Below are positions 7,756 to 15,575 of a stretch of 49,987 nucleotides of DNA, piece after piece. The notes under the pieces are model-generated. The model saw only the letters and a list, made by a program, of their open reading frames with translations, ran no database searches and had not been told where the DNA came from. Made by a program: the position numbers and the translations under genes. The stretch's first letter is position 1, and each line of letters begins with the position of its first letter. This stretch comes from Pedosphaera sp. (lineage in GTDB: Bacteria; Verrucomicrobiota; Verrucomicrobiia; Limisphaerales; Pedosphaeraceae): assembly GCA_028293325.1 (NCBI GenBank), contig JAQGPA010000092.1, positions 1 to 49,987 on the forward strand, read 5' to 3'.

Positions 7756-8748
7756 ATGGCTAACATCATTAAGCGGCCCGGCTGGCATATCCCGGAACGG
7801 TTCGTGACGCCCGAAGCAGTGTTTCTCAATCGCCGCCGCTTTCTCACACAATTGGGCTTTGCCGGGGCCGGTTTAATGTCCGCCTCACTGATCGGCTGCT
7901 CCAAATCCTCCTCCGACGCCGTCGCGGCTGGCGCAGAGCCAAAAGCCGCTCCTGCTCCCATCTCACTCAAAGGTTATCCCGCCACTCGCAACCCGGAATT
8001 TAATCCCGGCTGGCCATTGACCAACGAAAAAACCGCCGCCAATTACAATAATTTTTACGAGTTCTCCACGACCAAGGAGCGCGTCATAAAATTGGTGGAT
8101 AAATTTGTAATTTCACCCTGGCCGATCCAAATCGGCGGTCTCGTGGAAAAACCCATGACGCTCGACGTCCAGGAACTCATTGATCAAATGACTTTGGAGG
8201 AACGCGTCTATCGCTTTCGCTGCGTCGAGGCCTGGGCCATGATCGTTCCCTGGACCGGCTTTCCGCTCGCCAAACTCATCGAAAAAGTTTCCCCAAAACC
8301 CGGCGCAAAGTTTATCCGCTTCCAAACCTTTAACCGTCCCGACCAGGCGCCCGGCATGGCGAGACAAAGTGATTATCCCTGGCCCTACACCGAAGGTTTG
8401 CGCCTGGAAGAAGCGCTGAATCCTCTGGCCATGGTCGTCACTGGCATCTACGGCAAGCCGCTGCCCAAGCAACACGGCGCGCCGTTGCGCATCATCGTCC
8501 CTTGGAAATATGGCTACAAGAGCATCAAGTCGATTGTGAAAATCGACTTCATCGAAACTGAGCCACCTACTCTATGGGACACGATCAATCCTGTCGAATA
8601 CCCATTTGAATCGAACGTAAACCCCAAGATCCCCCACCCGCGCTGGTCACAGGCCACGGAACGCATGATCGACACCGGCGACCTCGTCGAAACCCAGCCT
8701 TTCAATGGCTACGGCAAATACGTCGAGCCACTCTACAAAAAAGCGTGA
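7756..8748 (+). CDS. msrP: MsrP/YedY-like molybdopterin sulfoxide reductase catalytic subunit
   Basis: A 330-residue Tat-exported molybdoenzyme, which in E. coli repairs oxidised methionine in periplasmic proteins. The Tat motif N-R-R-R-F-L is at 25-30 before a hydrophobic stretch. The Mo-binding Cys is C156 in R-F-R-C-V-E-A-W, followed by the P-W-x-G-F-P element. N-N-F-Y-E-F (98-103), G-L-R-L-x-E-A, V-P-W-K-Y-G-(Y)-K-(S)-I-K-S and H-P-R-W-S-Q-A-T-E-R match E. coli MsrP closely. A lipobox-like L-I-G-C at 45-48 follows the Tat stretch, so it may be a lipoprotein rather than soluble. The membrane haem partner msrQ is not adjacent. The ATG at 7756 is preferred over earlier non-ATG starts. Confidence 0.93.
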   Translation: MANIIKRPGWHIPERFVTPEAVFLNRRRFLTQLGFAGAGLMSASLIGCSKSSSDAVAAGAEPKAAPAPISLKGYPATRNPEFNPGWPLTNEKTAANYNNFYEFSTTKERVIKLVDKFVISPWPIQIGGLVEKPMTLDVQELIDQMTLEERVYRFRCVEAWAMIVPWTGFPLAKLIEKVSPKPGAKFIRFQTFNRPDQAPGMARQSDYPWPYTEGLRLEEALNPLAMVVTGIYGKPLPKQHGAPLRIIVPWKYGYKSIKSIVKIDFIETEPPTLWDTINPVEYPFESNVNPKIPHPRWSQATERMIDTGDLVETQPFNGYGKYVEPLYKKA

Positions 8749-8787
8749 CCCGGTTTTGACTCGCCCCGGCGCCTCTGCACTGGCAAT

Positions 8788-8830
8788 CGCCGGCACCCGC
8801 CAGTAATTTTTCTTTTTTGCCGGCGGTTTT
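8788..8830 (+). terminator. possible weak terminator after msrP
   Basis: CGCCGGCA (8788-8795) pairs with TGCCGGCG (8818-8825), followed by GTTTT. The 22-nt loop is long and itself T-rich, so termination is plausible but unproven. Confidence 0.35.
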
Positions 8831-8847
8831 AGTGTATCTTCCCGCGC

Positions 8848-10317
8848 ATGCCTGCGCCTGTCATCAGCGTTGCTCAAATGCGTGAGTGGGAAAAAGCCAC
8901 TTGGGCCGCCGGTCGTACTGAATCCGAGGTGATCAGTCGCGTCGGTGAAATCGTCGCCCAACGCGTGGGTCAAATGACGCGTCCCGGCGATCTGGTTTTA
9001 ATTCTCGGCGGCAAAGGCCACAATGGCGATGACGCCCGTCGCGCCCGGGAACACTTGCCGGATTGGCGCGTCTATCTGCGCAACGTGACCGACCCCGTCA
9101 ACGGCGTTTCGGAAGTAATGACCTTGCTCGACCAAAGACCGACGCTCATCGTCGATGGCCTGTTCGGCATCGGCCTCAATCGGCCGCTCGACGAGAAATG
9201 GATCGCGCTCATTCAGCGCATCAATCAACTCCAAACGAAAGTTCTCTCCATTGATGTCCCATCTGGTTTAAATGCGGACACCGGCCAACCGGAAGGTGCC
9301 GCCATTCGCGCCGCCGTCACCCTAACCTTGGGCGCGCCCAAATCCGGCATGCTGCTCCCTTCAGCCTGGCCGTATGTCGGGCGTTTGGAAGTTGCGCCGG
9401 ACATCGGCCTTGTCCCTTGCCCGTTCACCAGCGAAACCTGTTGGACGTTGCCGGAAGATTTTCACGATTACCCCCCGGCCCGGCCTGCCACGACCCACAA
9501 GGGTGACTTTGGCCGGCTCGCCATCGTCGCGGGCAGTCTCGGTTATCACGGCGCCGCCGTGCTGGCCTCCCGCGGCGCGCAACGTGCCCAACCGGGTCTG
9601 ATCACACTTTACACTCCGGAAATTGTTTACCATGCCATCGCCCCGCAATTGCAGGCAGTCATGGTTTCCACCTGGCAACCCATCATTAAACTGCCCGGCC
9701 CTAACACCGCCGTTCTGATCGGCCCCGGTCTGGCTGCGGAAAACCTTCCCGATGAAATGAAAATGGCCACGCGCCACATCTGGCGGGATTCTCTCGCGCC
9801 CGTCGTCGTTGATGCCTCCGGGCTCGACTGGTTGCCTTTGGCGCCCTTCCCCAAAAATGTCACGCGCGTCATCACTCCGCATCCCGGCGAGGCCGCCCGG
9901 CTTCTCCGCACCTCGCCACAACAAGTTCAAGCGAACCGTCCCCATGCCCTCCGGGAAATCTCCCGCCGCCTGGGCAATTGTTGGGTGGTGCTCAAGGGCC
10001 ACCAAACTTTGATCGGTCGCAGCACGGGTGAAATTTACGTGAACTCTTCCGGCAACCCTCAATTGGCCCAGGGCGGCAGCGGTGATGTTCTGGCCGGTTA
10101 TCTGGCGGGTCTGCTCGCTCAACCCCCATTGCAGGCGGACCCGCTCAAAACCATCCGTTACGGTGTCTGGCAACATGGCGCCGCCGCCGACCACCTCAGC
10201 CTCACCCGCAGAAACTGGATCGTCGAGGAGTTGGTGCAGGAAATTGGGAGCATTCAGGAAGCCCCACTCGAACCGCCGTCCGACTCGCCGGATGGACAGA
10301 TTAAATTTAACGGTTAA
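8848..10317 (+). CDS. nnr: bifunctional NAD(P)H-hydrate epimerase / ADP-dependent dehydratase
   Basis: A 489-residue metabolite-repair enzyme. The N-terminal epimerase (about 1-205) interconverts R- and S-NAD(P)HX. The C-terminal ribokinase-like dehydratase (about 212-475) uses ADP to restore NAD(P)H. Epimerase marks: V-D-G-L-F-G-I-G-L near 102-110 and D-V-P-S-G-L-N-A-D-T-G. Dehydratase marks: H-K-G-D-F-G, I-T-P-H-P-G-E, L-K-G-H-(Q)-T and G-(G)-S-G-D-V-L-A-G. Odd: the epimerase phosphate loop reads G-K-G-H-N-G-D-D-A (55-63) where most relatives have G-x-G-N-N-G-G-D-G. The start is an ATG without a clear ribosome binding site, 99 bp after msrP. Confidence 0.94.
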   Translation: MPAPVISVAQMREWEKATWAAGRTESEVISRVGEIVAQRVGQMTRPGDLVLILGGKGHNGDDARRAREHLPDWRVYLRNVTDPVNGVSEVMTLLDQRPTLIVDGLFGIGLNRPLDEKWIALIQRINQLQTKVLSIDVPSGLNADTGQPEGAAIRAAVTLTLGAPKSGMLLPSAWPYVGRLEVAPDIGLVPCPFTSETCWTLPEDFHDYPPARPATTHKGDFGRLAIVAGSLGYHGAAVLASRGAQRAQPGLITLYTPEIVYHAIAPQLQAVMVSTWQPIIKLPGPNTAVLIGPGLAAENLPDEMKMATRHIWRDSLAPVVVDASGLDWLPLAPFPKNVTRVITPHPGEAARLLRTSPQQVQANRPHALREISRRLGNCWVVLKGHQTLIGRSTGEIYVNSSGNPQLAQGGSGDVLAGYLAGLLAQPPLQADPLKTIRYGVWQHGAAADHLSLTRRNWIVEELVQEIGSIQEAPLEPPSDSPDGQIKFNG

Positions 10318-10346
10318 ATTTCTTCCGTTGCCTAAGCTCATTTGTT

Positions 10347-11321
10347 ATGGGAAAATTCATTGTGAACAATTTTTATCGGCTTTGTGCTGTTGTGCTGTTT
10401 TCCGTCCTGCTGACGGGCCTTGTCCGCGCGGATACCTTCCACCTGACGGATGGCCAGTCCTTGACCGGCGAAGTGGTTTCCCTGGATGAAAACGGCATCG
10501 TCGTGAAGCTGCCCGATGGCACCTACAGCGACCATACCCCGTGGAGCAAATTCACCCAGGCGGATTTGCGGGATCTCCAGCAAAACCCCAAGGCCGCTGC
10601 CTTCGTCGAACCCTTCATTGAACTCACGCAGGAAGACAAAATCAAGCGAACCGAAATCGAGATCAAGGATGTGCCGCGCCTCCCACGCCCGGCCAATCAT
10701 TCAATCTTGGGCGGCTTGGCCAGTTCCGGCATCGGTCTCTTTATTCTCCTCGTGTTATATGCCGGCAACGTGTATGCCGCCTACGAAATTTCCATCTTCC
10801 GCGCGCGTCCGGCCGGTTTGGTTTGCGGCGTTGCCGCTGTGGCCCCCATCATCGGACCGATTATTTTCCTGTCTCTGCCGCAAGAGTACAAACGCAAGGC
10901 CGCTCCGGAATGGGCGCCGCCCGCCGAGGAGTATGCCGATGCCAACGTCGCTGCCGCCATCGCCGCCGAACAACCCGCGGAAGTCGCCGTGGATCGGGAT
11001 TCACCGGAAGCCCATGCCCTGCCCCGTCAGGCTGCCCCGGCGCCGCCCGCGGACAAAGTTTTTCTTCGCGGACAATTTACCTTTAACCGCCGGTTCTTCG
11101 AGACGCAGCTGCCCGCCTTCTTTGCCATGGTGCGCTCGGAAGCCGACAAGGACCTGATCCTCAATATCCGGGCCTCGCGTGGCAGTTACGTGGCCCAGCG
11201 CATCTCGCGCATTTCGGCCAACGACCTCCAGTTGCAGGTGCAAAAGAATAATGCTTTTGAGGACGTCACCATTCCTTTCGTGGAAATTCAGGAGGTTCAG
11301 ATCAAGCATCGCACCGCGTGA
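10347..11321 (+). CDS. exported/membrane protein of unknown function
   Basis: A 324-residue protein I cannot assign to a characterised family. Residues 1-29 look like a signal peptide (hydrophobic core L-C-A-V-V-L-F-S-V-L-L, cut after V-R-A). A periplasmic stretch follows, beginning D-T-F-H-L-T-D-G-Q, with a small beta motif resembling a repeated 'G-E-V-V-S-L-D-E-N-G' Sm-like fold. Two transmembrane segments lie near 125-150 and 157-180, then a Pro/Ala-rich linker (190-245) and a C-terminal domain (250-324) starting F-L-R-G-Q-F-T-F-N-R-R-F-F. It begins 29 bp after nnr and precedes adk by about 80 bp. A lineage-specific envelope protein is the cautious reading. Confidence 0.7.
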   Translation: MGKFIVNNFYRLCAVVLFSVLLTGLVRADTFHLTDGQSLTGEVVSLDENGIVVKLPDGTYSDHTPWSKFTQADLRDLQQNPKAAAFVEPFIELTQEDKIKRTEIEIKDVPRLPRPANHSILGGLASSGIGLFILLVLYAGNVYAAYEISIFRARPAGLVCGVAAVAPIIGPIIFLSLPQEYKRKAAPEWAPPAEEYADANVAAAIAAEQPAEVAVDRDSPEAHALPRQAAPAPPADKVFLRGQFTFNRRFFETQLPAFFAMVRSEADKDLILNIRASRGSYVAQRISRISANDLQLQVQKNNAFEDVTIPFVEIQEVQIKHRTA

Positions 11322-11403
11322 CCAAAATGAAGCCATGACTTGTGGGACCAAAATCAAACGCAGCAACAAAATCAATTAATATTACGGAACGAACTGCCTC
11401 TTT

Positions 11404-11988
11404 ATGAAGTATCGCACCATACTCTTATTTGGCGCCCCCGGAGCCGGTAAGGGAACTCAGGGCAAAATCCTGGGAAGCATCCCCAATTTCTTCCATTGCG
11501 CCTGCGGCGATGTCTTCCGCACCCTGACCACGGAAAGCAAGGTCGGTCGCATTTTCATCGATTATTCCAGCCGCGGCGAGCTGGTCCCCGATGAACCCAC
11601 CATTGAACTCTGGCAGCAGTTCATCCGCAACTCCACCCAGGCGGGCCGTTTTAACCCCGGTCGCGATACGCTTGTGCTCGACGGCATTCCCCGCAACGTG
11701 CACCAGGCTGAAATGTTGATGGGCACCCTCGATGTCCGCGCCATCTTCTACCTCCGCTGCCCCAACATGAACAAGCTGGTCGAACGCCTCCAACGCCGCG
11801 CCCTTCGCGAAAACCGGCTCGACGATGCCAACCTCCAGATCATCAAGAGCCGCCTGAAAACTTACGAGCGCGAAACCAAACCCGTGCTAAATTTCTATGG
11901 GGAGAAAGTGGTTCATAAAATTGATTCGACCCAGACCCCGGTAGAGGTCTTGCTGGATATTCTGCGTCGCATCGCCAAGATTGACTAA
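11404..11988 (+). CDS. adk: adenylate kinase-like nucleoside monophosphate kinase (short form)
   Basis: A 194-residue P-loop kinase that equilibrates AMP and ATP with ADP. The P-loop G-A-P-G-A-G-K-G-T is at 10-18, and the AMP-binding C-G-D-V-F-R follows at 34-39. V-L-D-G-I-P-R-N at 91-98 stands for the usual D-G-F-P-R. The LID arginines R-R-x-L-R-E-N-R-L-D-D occur near 131-141. The long zinc or INV LID insertion of typical bacterial Adk is absent, giving the short form common in eukaryotic AK1 and some bacteria. A UMP/CMP preference cannot be excluded. The next gene starts 4 bp after the stop, so the two are probably co-transcribed. Confidence 0.88.
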   Translation: MKYRTILLFGAPGAGKGTQGKILGSIPNFFHCACGDVFRTLTTESKVGRIFIDYSSRGELVPDEPTIELWQQFIRNSTQAGRFNPGRDTLVLDGIPRNVHQAEMLMGTLDVRAIFYLRCPNMNKLVERLQRRALRENRLDDANLQIIKSRLKTYERETKPVLNFYGEKVVHKIDSTQTPVEVLLDILRRIAKID

Positions 11989-11992
11989 TTCC

Positions 11993-12229
11993 ATGCCGCA
12001 ACAATTTGGAGCCTTTACCGCCAGCGAACTTTACTGCCCAAAATGCGGTCGCGCGCAGCCGGTGCGGGAAAAGTTGTTGCTCGTGCTGCCCAACGGTGAA
12101 CTGCATGAATATCTTTGCTCCAAATGCGCCACCTCATTGGGCGAACGCGAAGTCACCGGACCGGCTCTGACTGCGCCGTTAAAACCCGCCCGCCGGCCAG
12201 CTCGGCCTCGGAGGCTGCTGCACGGGTAA
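11993..12229 (+). CDS. small zinc-ribbon protein
   Basis: A 78-residue protein with paired C-x2-C knuckles, Y-C-P-K-C-G (C15, C18) and L-C-S-K-C-A (C42, C45), spaced as a classic zinc ribbon. A basic, Pro/Arg-rich tail follows (P-A-R-R-P-A-R-P-R-R). No specific family is recognised. The ATG at 11993 lies 4 bp after the adk stop, so translational coupling is likely; an upstream TTG at 11981 would overlap adk and is less likely. fmt follows after 45 bp. Confidence 0.7.
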   Translation: MPQQFGAFTASELYCPKCGRAQPVREKLLLVLPNGELHEYLCSKCATSLGEREVTGPALTAPLKPARRPARPRRLLHG

Positions 12230-12274
12230 CGCGAGCTGCGGGTTTGGGCTCCGGGGTTCCATTGCACTCGATTC

Positions 12275-13222
12275 ATGCCTCCCTTACGCGTCATTTTCAT
12301 GGGTACTGCCGAGTTGGCCTGCGCCAGCTTGGAGGCTTTGGCGCAAACACCTGATTTCACGGTTGTTGCCGTCGTTACGCAACCTGATCGCCCCAAAGGG
12401 CGCGACCTCAAACTGCAACCCTCGGCCGTCAAGAAAGTCGCCCTGCGCCATCAGCTTCCCGTCCTGCAACCCGAACGTGCGCGTGAGGAAAGCTTCATTG
12501 AATCTCTGCGTCTCCTTCGCCCGGATCTAATCGTGGTCGCTGCTTACGGCCAGATTCTACCCAAAGCCATTCTCGAACTGCCCCGCTTCGGTTGTCTGAA
12601 CGTCCACACCTCCCTCCTTCCCAAGTATCGCGGTGCCGCCCCCATTCAATGGGCCATCATGAACGACGAAACCGAAACGGGCATCACCATCATGAAAATG
12701 GACGCCGGCATGGATACCGGTGACATTCTCTCGCGGCAGTCAACCCCCATTCACGCCGAAGATAATTCACAAATCCTCCACGACCGCCTCGCCAAAATCG
12801 GAGCTGAATTATTGCTGCCTACCATCCATGATTACGTCGCCGGCAAAATTATTCCCCATCCGCAGCCAGCCGTCGGCGCCAGTCATGCGCGCAAGATTAC
12901 CAAGGAGGATGGACATCTGGACTGGACCCAGCCCGCTCGGACACTCTGGAATCGCATCCGGGCTTTCACGCCTTGGCCCGGGGCCTTCACCCACCTTCCC
13001 GACCCACCCAAGCCCCTGCTTAAAATCTGGTCGGCCGAAGTCGTGGAACGCTCCGGTCCACCCGGCGAAATCCTGCAGTCGGACAAAACCGGCATCGTCA
13101 TCGCCTGCGGCCAAAATGCTCTCAAGATTCTCATTCTCCAACGCGAAGGCGGACGCCGTTTAACCACCCAGGAATTTCTCGCCGGTCACGAACTGAAGCC
13201 CGGCCAAAAATTCGTCTGCTAA
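12275..13222 (+). CDS. fmt: methionyl-tRNA formyltransferase
   Basis: A 315-residue cytoplasmic enzyme that formylates initiator Met-tRNA with 10-formyl-THF. The catalytic triad is present: Asn109 and His111 in L-N-V-H-T-S-L-L-P-K-Y-R-G and Asp147 in M-D-T-G-D, one residue from the E. coli numbering. V-T-Q-P-D-R-P-x-G-R at 34-43 is the folate-side loop typical of Fmt. The C-terminal OB-like tRNA-binding domain (about 208-315) includes W-x-R-I-R-A-F-T-P-W-P-G-A. The peptide deformylase gene usually beside fmt is absent. Its stop overlaps the stop of the convergent YkgJ-type gene by 4 bp. Confidence 0.96.
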   Translation: MPPLRVIFMGTAELACASLEALAQTPDFTVVAVVTQPDRPKGRDLKLQPSAVKKVALRHQLPVLQPERAREESFIESLRLLRPDLIVVAAYGQILPKAILELPRFGCLNVHTSLLPKYRGAAPIQWAIMNDETETGITIMKMDAGMDTGDILSRQSTPIHAEDNSQILHDRLAKIGAELLLPTIHDYVAGKIIPHPQPAVGASHARKITKEDGHLDWTQPARTLWNRIRAFTPWPGAFTHLPDPPKPLLKIWSAEVVERSGPPGEILQSDKTGIVIACGQNALKILILQREGGRRLTTQEFLAGHELKPGQKFVC

Positions 13223-13602
13223 GTGGTTCCCGAATCAGGCGGCCGCGTGGCCCTGGCAACCAGCCGCTGATATTCTTCCGCGCTTACCATCCGCGGAATT
13301 GCGTGGCAGACTTTCTCAAAACCCGGAAAATTCCACAGGTTCGGAAAATCACGGCATTGCTGCGGCTTCACCGCCTGCACCGAGCAATCATTGCCTGCCA
13401 AAAAGATGCATTCCCCATTCGGCTTATCCATTAATGCCAACCCGCGCCGGTCCTGCGTCAACCGTGTAAAGCGCTGGATAAAATCAAACTCGGTCAGTCC
13501 TTTGAACGCCGCCAATCGGGTAATTTCTTCATCCGTTAACCGAACCTGCCCCGGCCACCGGCAACAAGCCGTGCAACGCTGGCATTCATGAAAAATCGGC
13601 AT
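13219..13602 (-). CDS. YkgJ-family cysteine-cluster protein
   Basis: A 127-residue member of the YkgJ family, thought to bind zinc or an Fe-S centre through C-x2-C-x2-C-C. The cluster C7, C10, C13, C14 opens the protein (H-E-C-Q-R-C-T-A-C-C). Later cysteines fit the family: E-C-I-F-L (near 64), D-C-S-V (near 71), and Q-C-R-D-F-P-x-L-W near 81. Family members are often annotated as putative oxidoreductases; the biochemical role is not established. It is only 3 bp downstream of the rhodanese-pseudouridine synthase fusion on the same strand, so co-expression is likely, and a link to RNA modification is possible but only inference. Confidence 0.85.
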   Translation of the reverse strand: MPIFHECQRCTACCRWPGQVRLTDEEITRLAAFKGLTEFDFIQRFTRLTQDRRGLALMDKPNGECIFLAGNDCSVQAVKPQQCRDFPNLWNFPGFEKVCHAIPRMVSAEEYQRLVARATRPPDSGTT

Positions 13603-13605
13603 CGC

Positions 13606-15405
13606 TCAACTTTCCACATCACGGCCCCACGCCGGCGGCGGTGCCATGAACTCCACCCGCTTCCGATGCAAAGGATGCACGAACGCAACCCGCCATGAAT
13701 GCAGGCACAAGGGCGCATCGCCAATTCCCAGCGTCTGCATCACGCCCAGCTTGTTTCCCGGCAGATAGACCGCATCACCGCAAACTGGAAATCCCAGATG
13801 CCACAGATGCACGCGAATTTGATTCGTGCGTCCCGTCAATGGCCTCGCCTCCAGCAATGCCGTGCCATCCTCATTGCGCCGCACCACGCGAAAATCCGTG
13901 CGCGACGCCAACCCGGCCTCCATGTCCACTTCACGGCTTCCCACTTCCCCCGGCTGTGCGCTGATCGGTGCATCGCAACTAAAACTCTCCTGCGCCGGCT
14001 GGCCTTGCACCCGTACTAGATAAATTTTCTCCACCTGCCCGCGCGCAAATTGCGGTTGCAGCTTGGACGCAAAATGCCGCGTTCGCGTCAGCAACACCAC
14101 CCCCGTCGTGTTCGCGTCCAATCGATGCGCCTGTCGCGGCCGCTCCGGGTGATACACCTTGTTCAGGATATATTGCAGCGTATTGCGATTAAACCGTCCA
14201 CCCGCATGCATCGGCAGCGGTGCCGGTTTATTCAACACAATTAATGCCTCATCCTCATGCAAAACCTCCACCTGCCCGTTCACCGCCGGTTCCACCACGT
14301 TGGGAAATTTATGCACATACCGCTCGCCCCCGCGCACGATCTGCGTTCCTGCCACCGGCTCACGTTCCTGGTTCAAAATCAATCCTCGCGCGCACTCCGC
14401 CTCCCAGTCCGCACGCGGCACATGCCGCACTACGCGGCATAATGCATCCACCAATGTTCCCCCGTCGCACTCCTCCGGCACGTTCACCGGGCGATAATTA
14501 TCATACGGCGCGCTCCCGGGCAGCGGCGTCACCGCGCGCTGAATCGCTTCCTGCCGCCGCGCGATCGTCAACGCCATCTGCTCCGCCGCCGTCTTGAAAC
14601 AATGCGGGCACGACTGCCCCGCCACGTAGCGGCTGTCCTGCTGCTCCGCTTCGTTCAACGGCGTTAAACATTGGAAACACTGCGTTGACTCTGTTTCCTG
14701 CAGGCTCGGGTCCACCCCCACCCGCTGATCGAACACAAAACATTCCCCTTCGTAATGCGCCCCGCCGCATTCTTCGAAATATTTCAGAATCCCCCCGTCC
14801 AATTGGAAAATATTCTTAAATCCCTCCCGCTCCATGAATGGCCCCGCCTTCTCGCACCGGATGCCCCCCGTGCAAAACATCACAATCGGCTGCTCCTTCA
14901 TCTCCGCCGGCAACTTCCGCACCGCTGCGGGAAAATCCCGAAAATGGCCAATCCCCATCGGCAGCGCATTCTTAAACGTCCCCAGCTTCACCTCGTAATC
15001 ATTCCTCGTATCCAGCAACGTCACTGCTCGTCCCTCATCCAGCCACTGCTTCAACGCCCGCGCCGCCAGCTTCGGTGACGTCCTGCTCCCCGGCTCAATG
15101 CCTTCGACTCCAAATGCGATGATCTCCTTTTTAATCCGCACCAGCATCCGGTTAAACGGTTGTTCCTCGCTCGCACTCAGCTTCACCGCAAAATCCGCCA
15201 ACCCTGGCCACGACCGCAATTCCGCCAGCAGCAAATCCACCTTCTCCGGCGCGCCTGCCACAAATAAATTAATCCCCTCCGTGCTCAGCAGAATACTCCC
15301 CTTCAGCCCCCACTCCTGACACATCGCCAGCAACCGCGCCCGCCGCCCTTTAAGGTCTGACAACGGCACAAACTTATAAGCAGCGATATTACTGAACGTT
15401 TTCAT
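13606..15405 (-). CDS. fusion of TrhO-type rhodanese and RluA-type pseudouridine synthase
   Basis: A 599-residue fusion. Residues 1-100 and 105-225 form a TrhO/YceA-like protein: acylphosphatase-like fold, then a rhodanese domain with catalytic Cys178 in F-C-T-G-G-I-R-C-E-K-A. TrhO hydroxylates U34 of tRNA. Two C-x2-C pairs (243/246, 266/269) follow, as in this family's zinc-binding tail. From about 320 an RluA-family synthase starts, with an S4-like segment and the catalytic Asp430 in A-H-R-L-D-A-N-T-T-G, then R-P-L-T-G-R-T-N-Q-I-R-V-H near 525. Both halves retain key residues, so both should be active. The ATG at 15405 gives the family-typical M-K-T-F-S-N start. Which RNA the second half modifies is unknown. 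Confidence 0.9.
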   Translation of the reverse strand: MKTFSNIAAYKFVPLSDLKGRRARLLAMCQEWGLKGSILLSTEGINLFVAGAPEKVDLLLAELRSWPGLADFAVKLSASEEQPFNRMLVRIKKEIIAFGVEGIEPGSRTSPKLAARALKQWLDEGRAVTLLDTRNDYEVKLGTFKNALPMGIGHFRDFPAAVRKLPAEMKEQPIVMFCTGGIRCEKAGPFMEREGFKNIFQLDGGILKYFEECGGAHYEGECFVFDQRVGVDPSLQETESTQCFQCLTPLNEAEQQDSRYVAGQSCPHCFKTAAEQMALTIARRQEAIQRAVTPLPGSAPYDNYRPVNVPEECDGGTLVDALCRVVRHVPRADWEAECARGLILNQEREPVAGTQIVRGGERYVHKFPNVVEPAVNGQVEVLHEDEALIVLNKPAPLPMHAGGRFNRNTLQYILNKVYHPERPRQAHRLDANTTGVVLLTRTRHFASKLQPQFARGQVEKIYLVRVQGQPAQESFSCDAPISAQPGEVGSREVDMEAGLASRTDFRVVRRNEDGTALLEARPLTGRTNQIRVHLWHLGFPVCGDAVYLPGNKLGVMQTLGIGDAPLCLHSWRVAFVHPLHRKRVEFMAPPPAWGRDVES

Positions 15406-15575
15406 CAAAAGACCGCCAAAGTACCTCGAAACCACCCGCCTGCCAAGACCCTCTTACCATCACAAATTCCCCATTGACCTTATGCCCCGCAAAGTTCACG
15501 TTTCCTCGGAACGATAAACACCGTCTGGCATTATGCATACTGACAAAACCCATGCCCGTCCATTGCCGGTAATTT

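Noticed and set aside
9361..10341. Long minus-strand open frame of 326 codons opposite nnr
   Set aside because: High GC makes long antisense frames common here; its codon use and residues (Gly/Arg/Val-rich) look like a shadow, while nnr has clear motifs.
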